From Rhizobium hidalgonense (GTDB lineage Bacteria; Pseudomonadota; Alphaproteobacteria; Rhizobiales; Rhizobiaceae), in assembly GCF_002914525.1 (NCBI RefSeq), contig NZ_LODW01000011.1:180106-244105 (forward strand): a stretch of 64,000 bases of DNA, written 5' to 3'. Positions 30,118 through 38,932 of this stretch are shown in pieces (position 1 is the first letter of the stretch; each line of letters begins with the position of its first letter). A program made the translations under genes and the position numbers. The notes below the pieces were generated by a model. That model saw only the letters and a list, made by a program, of their open reading frames with translations, had not been told where the DNA came from and did not search any database.

Positions 30118-30686
30118 GCGTCTTTCGGCAACACCGAGCGAACCCTGGCGATAAAAACATGGAAGTCCTGCATGAACTTGCGAAGGAATTCTGCGGTGGG
30201 TTCGTTCGTGACGTCGCCGTCATCGGTGATCAGCCCCGGCGTGAACTGGATGTAGGCTTCAGGGGCGTTCATCTGGGGAGAATTGCAGAAACTGAGTACG
30301 CTCCGCAAATTCTGCTGGGCGACTGCCGTGCCGATAGCGCCCGGCGATGTGCCGATAACCGCTGACGGCTTGCGTGTGAACGAGTTGGTGCCGTAGGGGC
30401 GACTCGCCCAGTCGATTGCGTTTTTCAGCCCGCCGGGGATGGATCGATTGTATTCGGGCGTGACGAACAGCACGGCGTCGACGGCCGCGATCGCCGCCTT
30501 GAATGCCTTGCCGGCCGGAGGGTAGTCAGCGTCATAGTCGTAGCTGTAGAGGGGCAGGTCCTTGAAGGGTACCTCCGACATTTCAAGTTCCGGCGGGGCG
30601 AACCGCACTAGTGCTTTGGCGAGCTTGCGATTGATTGAGCCCTTTGCGAGGCTGCCAATGAGATAGCCTACTTTATGCGTGGTCAT
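30114..30686 (-). CDS. NADPH-dependent FMN reductase family protein
   Basis: A 190-residue flavodoxin-fold reductase. LIGSLAKGSINRKLAKAL is the FMN-phosphate loop at the N-terminus, VLFVTPEYNRSIPGGLKNAI is the family's hallmark PEYN-x-S-x-P-x-x-LKNA-x-D motif, and GAIGTAVAQQNLR follows. It reduces flavins or quinones using NADPH. The ATG at 30686 has GGAGAA upstream; the in-frame earlier start at 30725 does not. The TAG stop comes from the adjacent repeat element. It lies downstream of the nitroreductase gene on the same strand. Confidence 0.9.
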   Translation of the reverse strand: MTTHKVGYLIGSLAKGSINRKLAKALVRFAPPELEMSEVPFKDLPLYSYDYDADYPPAGKAFKAAIAAVDAVLFVTPEYNRSIPGGLKNAIDWASRPYGTNSFTRKPSAVIGTSPGAIGTAVAQQNLRSVLSFCNSPQMNAPEAYIQFTPGLITDDGDVTNEPTAEFLRKFMQDFHVFIARVRSVLPKDA

Positions 30687-30772
30687 GGCGTTCTCCAGTA
30701 TCGCGCGTGATAAAGGACGTATCATGCGCAGGAAGCATGGAAGGGGGTCTCCCGTCCTTGGAGCGCAAGCAG

Positions 30773-31438
30773 CTAATCGCCGACGAAAGTGACCGTCTCG
30801 GCGAGCGGGGCGCGGCCCGTACGGGCAAAGCTTACCACAGGATCCTCATAGCCGATCGACATTCCGCAAAAGAGGATGAGTCCGTCCGGGGGTGACACGG
30901 CCTCTGCGACCGTCTCGCGAACCTGTGACCACGCCATCTGCGGGCAGCTGTGCAGTCCTTCGGCGCGCAGCAGCAGCATAACGGTCTGCAGATACATGCC
31001 GACGTCGGCCCATTGGGGTGGGCCCAGCTCACGATCGATGTAGCAGAATAGGGCGGCGGGCGCGCCGAAGCAGTTCCAGTTGGCGATCGCTGCCCGCTGG
31101 CGCGCCTCCCAGTCCTCGCGCGCAATGCCGAGCGCGCTGTAGCGCTCCTTGCCGAAGGCGGACCGGCGCTCTCCGTAAGGGGACTTCAGCGCCGGCGGAT
31201 ACATCTCGTACTGCCGCTTGTCCCAGGCGTCGCCGTGGGCGACGCGCTCGACGGCCGATGTCTTGAGTTCGGCCAGCGGCGCGCCGATCATCACGTAGGT
31301 GTTCCACGGCTGGATGTTCGATCCTGACGGCGACCAGGCCGCGGCCGACAGCACGCGCTCGAGTATCTCCCTCGATACAGGCCTGTCTTTGAATCCGCGC
31401 ACCGACCGTCGGCTTGTGACTGCCTCATATACGTCCAT
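30773..31438 (-). CDS. nitroreductase family protein
   Basis: A 221-residue FMN-dependent nitroreductase. SRRSVRGFKDRPVSREILE and AAWSPSGSNIQPWNTYVM are the two N-terminal family motifs (FMN phosphate and dimer contacts); GMSIGYEDP near the C-terminus is the third. Substrates are usually nitroaromatics or quinones. The start at 31438 follows AGAGG at a good distance; the earlier ATG at 31483 lacks one. Probably regulated with the next flavin reductase by the ArsR gene upstream. Confidence 0.9.
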   Translation of the reverse strand: MDVYEAVTSRRSVRGFKDRPVSREILERVLSAAAWSPSGSNIQPWNTYVMIGAPLAELKTSAVERVAHGDAWDKRQYEMYPPALKSPYGERRSAFGKERYSALGIAREDWEARQRAAIANWNCFGAPAALFCYIDRELGPPQWADVGMYLQTVMLLLRAEGLHSCPQMAWSQVRETVAEAVSPPDGLILFCGMSIGYEDPVVSFARTGRAPLAETVTFVGD

Positions 31439-31624
31439 GATCGCCTCTACCGTTTCATTGCTGATGTGGTTGATTATCTCCATTCACAACGGAGGCGTAA
31501 TCATACCGCGGTCTAGGAGACGTACATCAAAGGTCCATCAGGGATCGATGCGTCCGGAGGATGTTGCATGCAAGATCATCAGCAGGATAGGAGGCCAATC
31601 ACCAGCGTCAAGAGCATGGCTTCG

Positions 31625-32000
31625 TCATCTCGTCGGGTGCCCGGCTCGGACGCGTTCTGCTGGGGGGCGACGGTGCGATCTGAAGATGTCGGCGAGCGTA
31701 TCGAGCATTGTCCTGGCCGAGCCAGATTGAAGGGAATAAAAGATCGTCTGGGCAGCCCTTCGCGTCTGCACGAGACCCTGTTCTCGAAGAATGGCCAGAT
31801 GCTGGGACGTCGCAGATTGGCTTAATCCTACCTCATCGGCCAGAACGGTCACCGACACTTCTCCGTCGGTCAACAGATGCAGAATGTGAAGTCGTTTGGC
31901 GTTCCCCATTGCCGACAAGAAGCTTGCTTCGATGTCGAAGGCGCTGGCTTCAGGGGAAGGCGCGGCTGGCGATCGATTGTTCAGGCGGGATCTCCTTCAT
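31625..32000 (-). pseudogene. NolR-like ArsR-family regulator with N-terminal frameshift
   Basis: The body reads FLSAMGNAKRLHILHLLTDG, then the ArsR winged helix LADEVGLSQSATSQHLAILR, and RRAAQTIFYSLQSGSA, which closely resembles rhizobial NolR. No ATG with a ribosome site opens this frame. An ATG at 32000 starts MKEIPPEQSIASRAFP in another frame; reading the GGGG run at 31953-31956 (CCCC on the coding strand) as three joins it to EASAFDIEASFLSAM. The joined protein of about 124 residues has normal NolR length. Alternatives are an in-frame TTG at 31918, or a CTG at 31984 preceded by AAGGAG. NolR represses nod and other genes in rhizobia; here the neighbours suggest local control of the two reductases. 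Confidence 0.7.
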
Positions 32001-32187
32001 GGAATTAAGCCGGAGGTCATATCCCCGGGGTTTAATTTAGAGATAACGCATGGGGGGCACGGCGAAACCCATTGGCGGCGCCGCGCCGTCTTTTTCAACG
32101 CAAATTGGATACGGAGCGCATCAAATGGACAGGCAATTGATGTTCGAGGCCGGCATTCTTCGTCTTTGGCAAGGGCTCGGCAGAAAA

Positions 32188-32880
32188 CTAACGCGAGCCA
32201 GCCTGCCGCATTTGCGCCGGCAACGTCTCCCAGGCCCGGATCAGTTCGCCGATCGACGCCGCCTGCATCTTGTGCATGACGTTGCTGCGATGCAGTTTGA
32301 CCGTCACTTCGCTGATGCCGAGATCGAAGGCGATCTGTTTGTTGAGGCGTCCGCGCGCCACTTCGTGAAGAACTTCGCGCTCGCGCTGCGTCAGCGTCTC
32401 CAGGCGTTTGACATTGCGTTTGGCGATTGCCGCTTCAGCCCGTCGTTCGGCATCCGTCGCAATGGCCGCAGTGATGGCGTCAAGCAGCGTCTGGTCCCGC
32501 ACCGGCTTGGTGAGAAAATCCACGGCGCCGGCCTTCATCGCCTGGACGGTCATCGGGATGTCACCGTGGCCGGTCAGAAAGATGATCGGCTTGGAAATGC
32601 CGTTTTCGGCCAGATGGCTCTGCAGGTGGAGGCCGCTTGCTCCGGGCATGCGCACATCGAGGATCAGACAGCCGGGGTTTTCCAGGATATCGGCATCAAG
32701 CAATTCGCGGGTCGAGGCAAAACTGAGCGACTGAAAACCCGCCGACAGGATTAGCTCCGACAGCGCCTCGCGAACCGCTGGGTCGTCATCGACGATAATG
32801 ACGAGCGTCTGGCCATCTTCATATCTGCCCTGCAGTGATAACGGCGCCGATCTCCGTAGCAACGGCTGGTCAACTCTCAT
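32188..32880 (-). CDS. FixJ-family response regulator (second of operon)
   Basis: A 230-residue regulator. The receiver (about residues 25-140) has VIIVDDDPAVREALSEL, phospho-Asp in CLILDVRMPG, and TGHGDIPMTVQAMKAGAVDF; the C-terminal LuxR-type helix-turn-helix has LTQREREVLHEVARGRLNKQ and LGISEVTVKLHRSNVM. The frame opens far upstream, but GGAGGGTAAC before the ATG at 32880 sets the start. It begins one base after the lone receiver's stop, so translation is coupled. Confidence 0.92.
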   Translation of the reverse strand: MRVDQPLLRRSAPLSLQGRYEDGQTLVIIVDDDPAVREALSELILSAGFQSLSFASTRELLDADILENPGCLILDVRMPGASGLHLQSHLAENGISKPIIFLTGHGDIPMTVQAMKAGAVDFLTKPVRDQTLLDAITAAIATDAERRAEAAIAKRNVKRLETLTQREREVLHEVARGRLNKQIAFDLGISEVTVKLHRSNVMHKMQAASIGELIRAWETLPAQMRQAGSR

Positions 32881-32881
32881 G

Positions 32882-33259
32882 TTACCCTCCATCTCTCGAT
32901 TGGTGTAAAGCATTGGCGATGGCCGCCAGCAGGACCTGGGCATCGAAGGGCTTGCGGAAGAAGCCGCCGCCTCCCTGAGCACGGCCCTGATCGGCTATCT
33001 CGTGGCGGCCCGTGATCAGGAACACCGGCAATTCGGGACGCGATTTTCTTACCAGGTCACGAAGCTCGAAGCCGTCAATGCCTGGCATTCCGATATCGGT
33101 GATGAGCACATCGAGGTCCGACAGCCCGCTGACGAGCAGTGAGCCCGCCGACGGGAAGCCGCGGGCCACATAACCAGCCGATTCCAGAAGGTCGCCCATC
33201 GATTCGAGCAGTCTTGGATCGTCATCGACAATTGCAACGACATGTCTTGTCTCGTTCAT
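32882..33259 (-). CDS. stand-alone receiver (CheY-like) domain
   Basis: A 125-residue receiver with no output domain: VVAIVDDDPRLLESMGDLLE, phospho-acceptor Asp in VLITDIGMPGIDGFELRDLV, Thr in VFLITGRHE. The usual Lys109-like position is in FFRKPFDAQ. The ATG at 33259 follows GGGGGGGAA, two bases past the preceding regulator's stop. Sits between two FixJ-type regulators in one operon and could act as a phosphate sink or phosphorelay intermediate for the kinase. Confidence 0.88.
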   Translation of the reverse strand: MNETRHVVAIVDDDPRLLESMGDLLESAGYVARGFPSAGSLLVSGLSDLDVLITDIGMPGIDGFELRDLVRKSRPELPVFLITGRHEIADQGRAQGGGGFFRKPFDAQVLLAAIANALHQSRDGG

Positions 33260-33261
33260 GT

Positions 33262-33903
33262 TCAATTCCCCCCCACCCGGCGCGAGTGGGTAATCGGTAT
33301 TTCCAGTTTCTCCGCGATGCGCACGAGATCGGCGAGCGACGCCGCCGCCATTTTCTGCATCACATTTCTTCTATGGATCTGCAGCGTGACTTCGCTGATC
33401 CCGAGTTCGGCTGCCGCCTGCTTGTTGAGAAGACCGCTGACCACGAGCGGCAGCACTTCGCGCTCGCGCGGCGTCAGATCGAGATAATGTCGTTTGAGCA
33501 TGTCGAGCTCGGCGCGTCCCGATCGCTTTTCCCGATCCTCGGCGAGTGCCGCATGGATTGCCGCCAGCAAATCTGCGTCACTGAACGGTTTGGTCAGGAA
33601 ATCCACGGCGCCGCTCTTGATCGCACGCACGGAGGAGGGGATGTCGCCATGTCCGGTAATGAAAACGATCGGCGGATGATCCCCGTCGGCAATCTGCCTC
33701 TGCAGGTCGAGGCCGTTGATGTCGGGCAGTTCGATATCGAGGATGAGGCAGGCGGGCACATCCGGCTTGTCCGCTTTCACATAGGCGCCGGCCGATTCGA
33801 AGGCGATGGCGCGCATGCCGTGCGCATCCAGCAGCTCGCCGAGCGCTTCGCGGATGCGTTCATCGTCATCGACGATGAAGACAATATGGTCGTCCGCGGT
33901 CAT
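33262..33903 (-). CDS. FixJ-family response regulator (first of operon)
   Basis: A 213-residue regulator with receiver FIVDDDERIREALGELLDAH, phospho-Asp in CLILDIELPD, conserved TGHGDIPSSVRAIKSGAVDF, and a C-terminal LuxR-type DNA-binding domain LTPREREVLPLVVSGLLNKQ with LGISEVTLQIHRRNVM. Its ATG overlaps the kinase stop by four bases (ATGA), so it is the immediate partner of the kinase. It is clearly paralogous to the regulator at 32188 (same FixJ class, different linker). Confidence 0.92.
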   Translation of the reverse strand: MTADDHIVFIVDDDERIREALGELLDAHGMRAIAFESAGAYVKADKPDVPACLILDIELPDINGLDLQRQIADGDHPPIVFITGHGDIPSSVRAIKSGAVDFLTKPFSDADLLAAIHAALAEDREKRSGRAELDMLKRHYLDLTPREREVLPLVVSGLLNKQAAAELGISEVTLQIHRRNVMQKMAAASLADLVRIAEKLEIPITHSRRVGGN

Positions 33904-36900
33904 GACGCCGCCTTTGTTTCAATGGGCAATGTGAAGATCAACGTCGCTCCGTGCGGATTGTTTTTCTCTGCCCATAATCGTCCACCGTGCAGCTCGACGA
34001 TCGAGCGGCAGATCGCCAGGCCCATGCCCATGCCGTTTTCCTTGGTCGTGAAGAACGGCTCGAACATCTTGTCGGGAAATTCGATACCCTGGCCGCCGTC
34101 GCTGATTTCGGTCTGAACCGCACTCCCCATATGGCGTACGCGCACCCCGATCACCCTGTCACCGGCGACGGCGTCCATTGCCTCGATGCCGTTGCGGATG
34201 AGATTGATCAGAACCTGCTGGATCTGGACGCGATCGATGGCGATGAGCGGAAGGTTGCCATCGACCTCCACCTCCATCCGGGCGCGGCGGCGCGCTGCTT
34301 CCTCGGCCATGAGGTTGCGCGCTTCGCTGACGACGCCCGGAAGCGACGTATGAGCCCTCCTGTCTGCGGATTGTTTGAACAGGGCGCGGATACGGCTGAC
34401 GACATCCGCGGCCGAGTTGGCGTCCCGGATGATGCGCTCGACCGTCCTCTGCGCCCGCTCCATGTTCGGGGGCTCGGCCAGGAGCCAGCGCTGGCAGGCA
34501 TGCGAGTTGGCGACGACGGCCGCCAGCGGCTGGTTCACCTCATGGGCGATGGAGGCCGAAAGCTCGGCGAGGCTCGCAACCTGGCTCGCCCGCGCAAGGC
34601 CCTCCCGCGCCTGACGCAGATCTTCCTCCGCCCGAACCTCACCGTCGATATCAAGGCAGATGACGTTCCACTGGACGATGACGCCGTCGGCATTGCGCAT
34701 CGGCGCGGCGCGTGTTTCGACCCAGCGATATTCGCCATCAAACCGCCGCAGACGGTGCCGTCGCGCATAGGGTTCGCCGGTAGCCAGTGAGTGAGCATAA
34801 TTCTCTTTGACCCCCGCCACATCGTCGGGATGAACGCCGGCATCGAGCGTGCCGTCCAGCCGGGTTTTTCCCGTTCCGTCAAGCTCTTCGAGCTTATATC
34901 CGAGGAAGTCGCGGAGCTGGGGGTTGCGGTATACCGGCTCTCCATCCGGCGCTGCGCAATCGATCATTGCCGGCAGCGTCTCGACGATCTGCCAGAGCGA
35001 ACGTTCTCTCTCCCGCAGCTCCTCCTCGATGCGCAATTGATCGTCGATGTCATTGGTGAGGCCGTACCACTGAAGGATTTGTCCGCTCTCATCCCGCAGC
35101 GGCTCGGCGCTGCCTTTGACCCAGCGGTAGACGCCGTCGGCGCGCCGCAGGCGATACTGCTTGGAGAAGCGTTCGCCCGTGGAGAAGGAATGGTTGAGGG
35201 CTTCGGCGAGAATGCCCGCATCGTCGGGATGGACGGCAGCTTCGATGAGTGCCGCCAGCCTGCTCATGCCGGGCTTTTCCATATGAGCGATGTCGAGACC
35301 CAGGAAGTCGGTCAGACGCTGATTGAAGAAGGTCGGAGCACCGTCCGGATTAAGCCGCCAGAGCAGGCTCGGAACCATGTTTACGAGTTGCGAAAGCTCC
35401 CGCTCGCGGTCGCGAAGTGCTTCCTGCGCGCGCATCTCATCGTCGATGTCGACCGATATCACATACCATTGGATGATCGCGCCGTTTTGATCCCGTAGCG
35501 GCTCGGCGCGGCCGTCGACCCAGCGATAGGCTCCATCGACGCGGCGCATGCGGTATTTTATCGAGAAGGGATCGCCGCTGGAAAGGGAATGGTGAACCGT
35601 CTCCAGCAGTCTCGTTGAATCATCGGGGTGAACGAGGGTGTGAATGACCGACGAGAGGCGGCTCATGCCAGGCCTGTCCATATCCCCCACGTCGAGACCG
35701 AAAAAGTCGATCAGGCGCTTGTTGAAGAAGACCGGCTCGCCGTCCGGCGTCAAGCGCCTGATCTGGACTGGGACCATGTCCACGAGCTGCGAGAGCTCGC
35801 GCTCGCGATCACGCAATGCCTCCAGGGCTCGGACCTCCTCGTCGATGTCGAGAGACACGCCGTACCATTGTACGACCGCACCATCGTCGTCGCGCCGTGG
35901 TTCCACCCTGCATTCCGCCCAACGGTAGACGTCGTCCATTTCGCGCCAGCGAAACCGCATCGCGGTGCCGCTGTCGCTTTCGAAACAATTCCGTAGCGTG
36001 CGCCGAACGTCGGGCGCATCTTCAGGATGAATCAGCCGCTGCAGCAGCTCTTCCATGCTCGGTTTGCCGAGAGCGTCGAAATCGGCGATGACGGCGCGGA
36101 AATGGTCCTGATAACGTTTATTGAAATAGACCGACCCGCTCGCCGGCTCGACGCTCCAGACGCGAACCGGCACCGCGTCGATCATCTGCTGCAGCGCTCG
36201 CTCGCTTTGGCGCACCGCCTCTTCGGCACGGACCTGATCGTCGATGTCGTGGCAAAGGCCGTACCATTGGACGATGCTGCCGGTCTGATCCCGCATCGGC
36301 TCGGCGCGGCTCGACATCCAGTGATAGATGCCGTCGGCGCGGCGCAGCCGATACCGCATCGCGAAGTTTTCCCCGGTGGCGAGGCAATGGTTGAGAGCAT
36401 CCCGGAAGCCGGCTGCATCATCGGGGTGAATGATGGCCGCGACGACCGCTTCCAGCCGGCTCACGCCGGCCCTGTCAGAACCCGCGACATCGAAACCGAG
36501 GAAATCGACCATTCGTCTGTTGAAGAAGGTCGGTTCGCCCTGAGGCGTCAGACGCCAGACGTGGCTTGGAACCATGTCGACGAGCTGCGAGAGTTCCTGC
36601 TCCCGCTCGCGCAACGTCTCCACGCCTTGTCGCAATGTGAGCACGGCCAGCTGGTGTTGCCTGGATATGGCGGCGACAATGAGAGCGGAAAACGCCGAGA
36701 TGGCCAGAAAAAGCTGCAGCATGATCTGCTTGTGTTTCTGGGACTCGGGATCGCCGATAAACTGGCCGGCGCCTGTGATCGTGAAGATGGCAGTGATCAG
36801 GGCGAGAAGAGCAAGCGATATGGCCGCGCCCTTGAACTCGAAGCGGACCGCGGCCCAAAGAAGGGGCGGCATGATGATATAGGCGAAGGGAAGGTAGCCG

Positions 36901-37622
36901 CTGAGCGACAAAGCCGCGACACCGAGAAAAATGAGCCCAAGGACGCAGGCTTCCAGCCATTGTGCAGCCGAGAGCCGGGTCTTGCCGCGCCAGTTCTGAA
37001 GGACGGTAAGCGCCAGCGGCGCGACGATCAGGACGCCGGTTGCGTCACCGATCCACCAGAGAGGCCAGGCCGTCACGAAGGATTGCGATTGGATGCCGAA
37101 CCAGGCGAGCGTCGCGCTTCCCACCGTCGCGCTGACGACCGGCGCAATTCCGGCGCCCAGCAGAACGAATGCGAGAACCTCCTGCAAGGTTTCCAGCTGC
37201 GCCGGCCGCCTCAAGGTCCAATTGACCAGCCATGCCGCGACCACCGCTTCAAGAGCGTTGCCGACATAGATCAGGAAGGCTGCAGGCAGCGGGCTGTAAA
37301 ACCAGATGGCATTGCTGAGGAGCTCTGCCAGGCAGCCTCCCAATATCCACCATGGCCAGCTGCGCCTGGGGGCGAGGATGAGCGTTGCGATGAAGAGCCC
37401 GCCCGGGGGCCAGATGGAAATACCCGTTCCCGGTACGATCGCGAGCAGCTGAGCAAAGCCGCAGGCGAGCACATAGGCGGCGATGAAGAGCCCAAGATAC
37501 AGGGCTCGGGGGCGGTGCGACCAGATGCTCATTATCCACTGCTCCTGCCGGACAGACAAGGCCGGGGGATTATCGGCATTTGGTTCAGCACTCGTTCTTG
37601 ATGTCGGGGCTGGCGAGCTCAT
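33900..37622 (-). CDS. MASE1 / five-PAS sensor histidine kinase
   Basis: A 1240-residue hybrid-free kinase. Residues about 45-310 form a MASE1 membrane sensor with around eight hydrophobic segments (including GTGISIWPPGGLFIA and PLWWIGDATGVLIVAPL). Five successive PAS/PAC units follow (about 345-465, 475-590, 605-725, 735-855 and 865-985); each has a variant of IHPDDA, Y+RWV..RAEP and a closing QWYG..DID. Then come the phospho-His in SIAHEVNQPLAAVV, the N-box VLINLIRNGIEAMD, and glycine boxes SDGGQGIEF and GMGMGLAICRSIV. It heads an operon with two FixJ regulators and a receiver. Start at 37622, or the ATG at 37532 which has GGAG upstream. Confidence 0.9.
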   Translation of the reverse strand: MSSPAPTSRTSAEPNADNPPALSVRQEQWIMSIWSHRPRALYLGLFIAAYVLACGFAQLLAIVPGTGISIWPPGGLFIATLILAPRRSWPWWILGGCLAELLSNAIWFYSPLPAAFLIYVGNALEAVVAAWLVNWTLRRPAQLETLQEVLAFVLLGAGIAPVVSATVGSATLAWFGIQSQSFVTAWPLWWIGDATGVLIVAPLALTVLQNWRGKTRLSAAQWLEACVLGLIFLGVAALSLSGYLPFAYIIMPPLLWAAVRFEFKGAAISLALLALITAIFTITGAGQFIGDPESQKHKQIMLQLFLAISAFSALIVAAISRQHQLAVLTLRQGVETLREREQELSQLVDMVPSHVWRLTPQGEPTFFNRRMVDFLGFDVAGSDRAGVSRLEAVVAAIIHPDDAAGFRDALNHCLATGENFAMRYRLRRADGIYHWMSSRAEPMRDQTGSIVQWYGLCHDIDDQVRAEEAVRQSERALQQMIDAVPVRVWSVEPASGSVYFNKRYQDHFRAVIADFDALGKPSMEELLQRLIHPEDAPDVRRTLRNCFESDSGTAMRFRWREMDDVYRWAECRVEPRRDDDGAVVQWYGVSLDIDEEVRALEALRDRERELSQLVDMVPVQIRRLTPDGEPVFFNKRLIDFFGLDVGDMDRPGMSRLSSVIHTLVHPDDSTRLLETVHHSLSSGDPFSIKYRMRRVDGAYRWVDGRAEPLRDQNGAIIQWYVISVDIDDEMRAQEALRDRERELSQLVNMVPSLLWRLNPDGAPTFFNQRLTDFLGLDIAHMEKPGMSRLAALIEAAVHPDDAGILAEALNHSFSTGERFSKQYRLRRADGVYRWVKGSAEPLRDESGQILQWYGLTNDIDDQLRIEEELRERERSLWQIVETLPAMIDCAAPDGEPVYRNPQLRDFLGYKLEELDGTGKTRLDGTLDAGVHPDDVAGVKENYAHSLATGEPYARRHRLRRFDGEYRWVETRAAPMRNADGVIVQWNVICLDIDGEVRAEEDLRQAREGLARASQVASLAELSASIAHEVNQPLAAVVANSHACQRWLLAEPPNMERAQRTVERIIRDANSAADVVSRIRALFKQSADRRAHTSLPGVVSEARNLMAEEAARRRARMEVEVDGNLPLIAIDRVQIQQVLINLIRNGIEAMDAVAGDRVIGVRVRHMGSAVQTEISDGGQGIEFPDKMFEPFFTTKENGMGMGLAICRSIVELHGGRLWAEKNNPHGATLIFTLPIETKAAS

Positions 37623-37876
37623 GGTCGAACCGTAATCCCGTCAAACCACAGCCGCAACACATGGAAATCCATACGTTGCGCAGAGAGTAGCGTTGCGCTG
37701 GCGTCCGGATCTTCGGCGCGAAGGAGCAAGCGGGGAACCTCTCCCGTCCCGCTGGGTCATCCTAAACCCTGGGTCTACTCAGTTATACCTAGGGCTAGGG
37801 CGACGAGCCATACGCATGATGGAAGGGTTTTGGCCTTCCGGTCATTGTCGATCGAATCGATCGCGAGGAGGCCGAC

Positions 37877-38629
37877 ATGAAAATTACCGTGGTGGGAGCA
37901 AGCGGCCTCATCGGAACGCGACTTAGCGAAATCCTGCGCCGGTCGGGCCACGAGGTCACGGCCGCATCCTTCTCGTTTGGCGTCGATACGGTTTCAGGCA
38001 GGGGCCTCGAAGCGGCTATAGCGGGAACCGACATGGTCGTTGATGTAACCAACGCTGCATCATTCGGCGACAGCGCTGCACTGGACTTCTTCAAGACGTC
38101 GACGAAGAACTTGCTCTCGGCCGCCGCTGACGCCGGCGTGGGGCATTATCTCGCCCTCTCGGTGGTCGGCACGCCCCTGCTCGTGGAAAGCGACTATTTT
38201 CGAGCGAAAATGGTGCAGGAGAATCTTATCCGGGCGTCAAGTCGCCCCTATACGATCCTCCGCTCCACGCAGTTTTACGAGTTCATCAGCGGATTGATCG
38301 ACATTGGAGCGCAAGGCGACGTCTTTCGGCTGCCTCCGGCCCCGATGAGGCCGGTCGCAGCCGGTGACGTCGCTGCCTTCCTGGCCGAATTGACCGTCGC
38401 ACCGCCTTTGGGCGGTATCGTCGAAATCGGCGGTCCGGAACAGTTCGGTGTCGATGAAATCGCACGGATCTATCTCGCCGCAAACGAAGACGAGCGTCCT
38501 GTGATAACGGATCCGTCCACCTCGTATTTCGGTGTCGAATTGACCGACGACGCACTGCTTCCTGGCGCCGGTGCGCGGATGGCGACCGAGAAGCTCTCCG
38601 AATGGCTCAACCAGTCGATGGCGTCTTAG
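37877..38629 (+). CDS. NmrA-like atypical SDR / NAD(P)-binding protein
   Basis: A 250-residue Rossmann protein with TVVGASGLIGTRLSEILR (GxxGxxG at 7-13), MVVDVTNAASFGD, LALSVVGTPLLVESDYFRAK and YTILRSTQFYEF, the pattern of NmrA/HSCARG-type SDRs that bind NAD(P) but often lack the Tyr-x-x-x-Lys pair; here Tyr is followed by FRAK. Could be a redox sensor or a reductase. GCGAGGAGGCCGAC lies before the ATG. It is unlinked to neighbours. The 250 bases upstream (37623-37876) show no gene. Confidence 0.82.
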   Translation: MKITVVGASGLIGTRLSEILRRSGHEVTAASFSFGVDTVSGRGLEAAIAGTDMVVDVTNAASFGDSAALDFFKTSTKNLLSAAADAGVGHYLALSVVGTPLLVESDYFRAKMVQENLIRASSRPYTILRSTQFYEFISGLIDIGAQGDVFRLPPAPMRPVAAGDVAAFLAELTVAPPLGGIVEIGGPEQFGVDEIARIYLAANEDERPVITDPSTSYFGVELTDDALLPGAGARMATEKLSEWLNQSMAS

Positions 38630-38656
38630 CGGCGACCTTGAAATTTGTCGAAAGAA

Positions 38657-38684
38657 GTAATACCTTCCGCCAAGGGAGTATTAC
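38657..38684 (+). promoter_or_regulatory. inverted-repeat operator of vapBC
   Basis: GTAATAC at 38657-38663 and its exact complement GTATTAC at 38678-38684, 21 bases centre to centre (two helical turns), 14 bases before the antitoxin ATG. This is the arrangement used for autoregulation by VapB/VapBC complexes. Confidence 0.7.
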
Positions 38685-38698
38685 AAAGGGCGCTCACT

Positions 38699-38932
38699 AT
38701 GGCCACGACTGTTACCGCGAAAGGTCAGGTGACCATTCCCCGGGCCGTGCGGGACATGCTTGGCATCGTTCCAGGCAGCAAGGTGGATTTTCATCGTGCT
38801 CCCGACGGCAGTGTGGTTCTTACGCGCGCCGACAGGAATCGGCCAGCCAGCCGCTTCGAGAAACTGCGCGGCCATGCTGGCAAGGGCCTTGATACGGATG
38901 CCATCATGGCTTTGACGCGCGGCGAAACGTGA
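38699..38932 (+). CDS. vapB: AbrB/SpoVT-type antitoxin (VapB)
   Basis: A 77-residue antitoxin. The N-terminal swapped-hairpin DNA-binding domain reads TTVTAKGQVTIPRAVRDMLG; the C-terminal tail (RFEKLRGHAGKGLDTDAIMA) is the toxin-neutralising part. The frame opens at 38645, but the ATG at 38699 has AAAGGG upstream and starts at the usual place. It overlaps the toxin gene by four bases (GTGA) and probably represses its own promoter through the inverted repeat at 38657-38684. Confidence 0.9.
   Translation: MATTVTAKGQVTIPRAVRDMLGIVPGSKVDFHRAPDGSVVLTRADRNRPASRFEKLRGHAGKGLDTDAIMALTRGET

Noticed and set aside
36027..37601. 524-residue plus-strand frame opposite the histidine kinase
   Set aside because: Charge-biased antisense text of the MASE1/PAS gene; no motifs.
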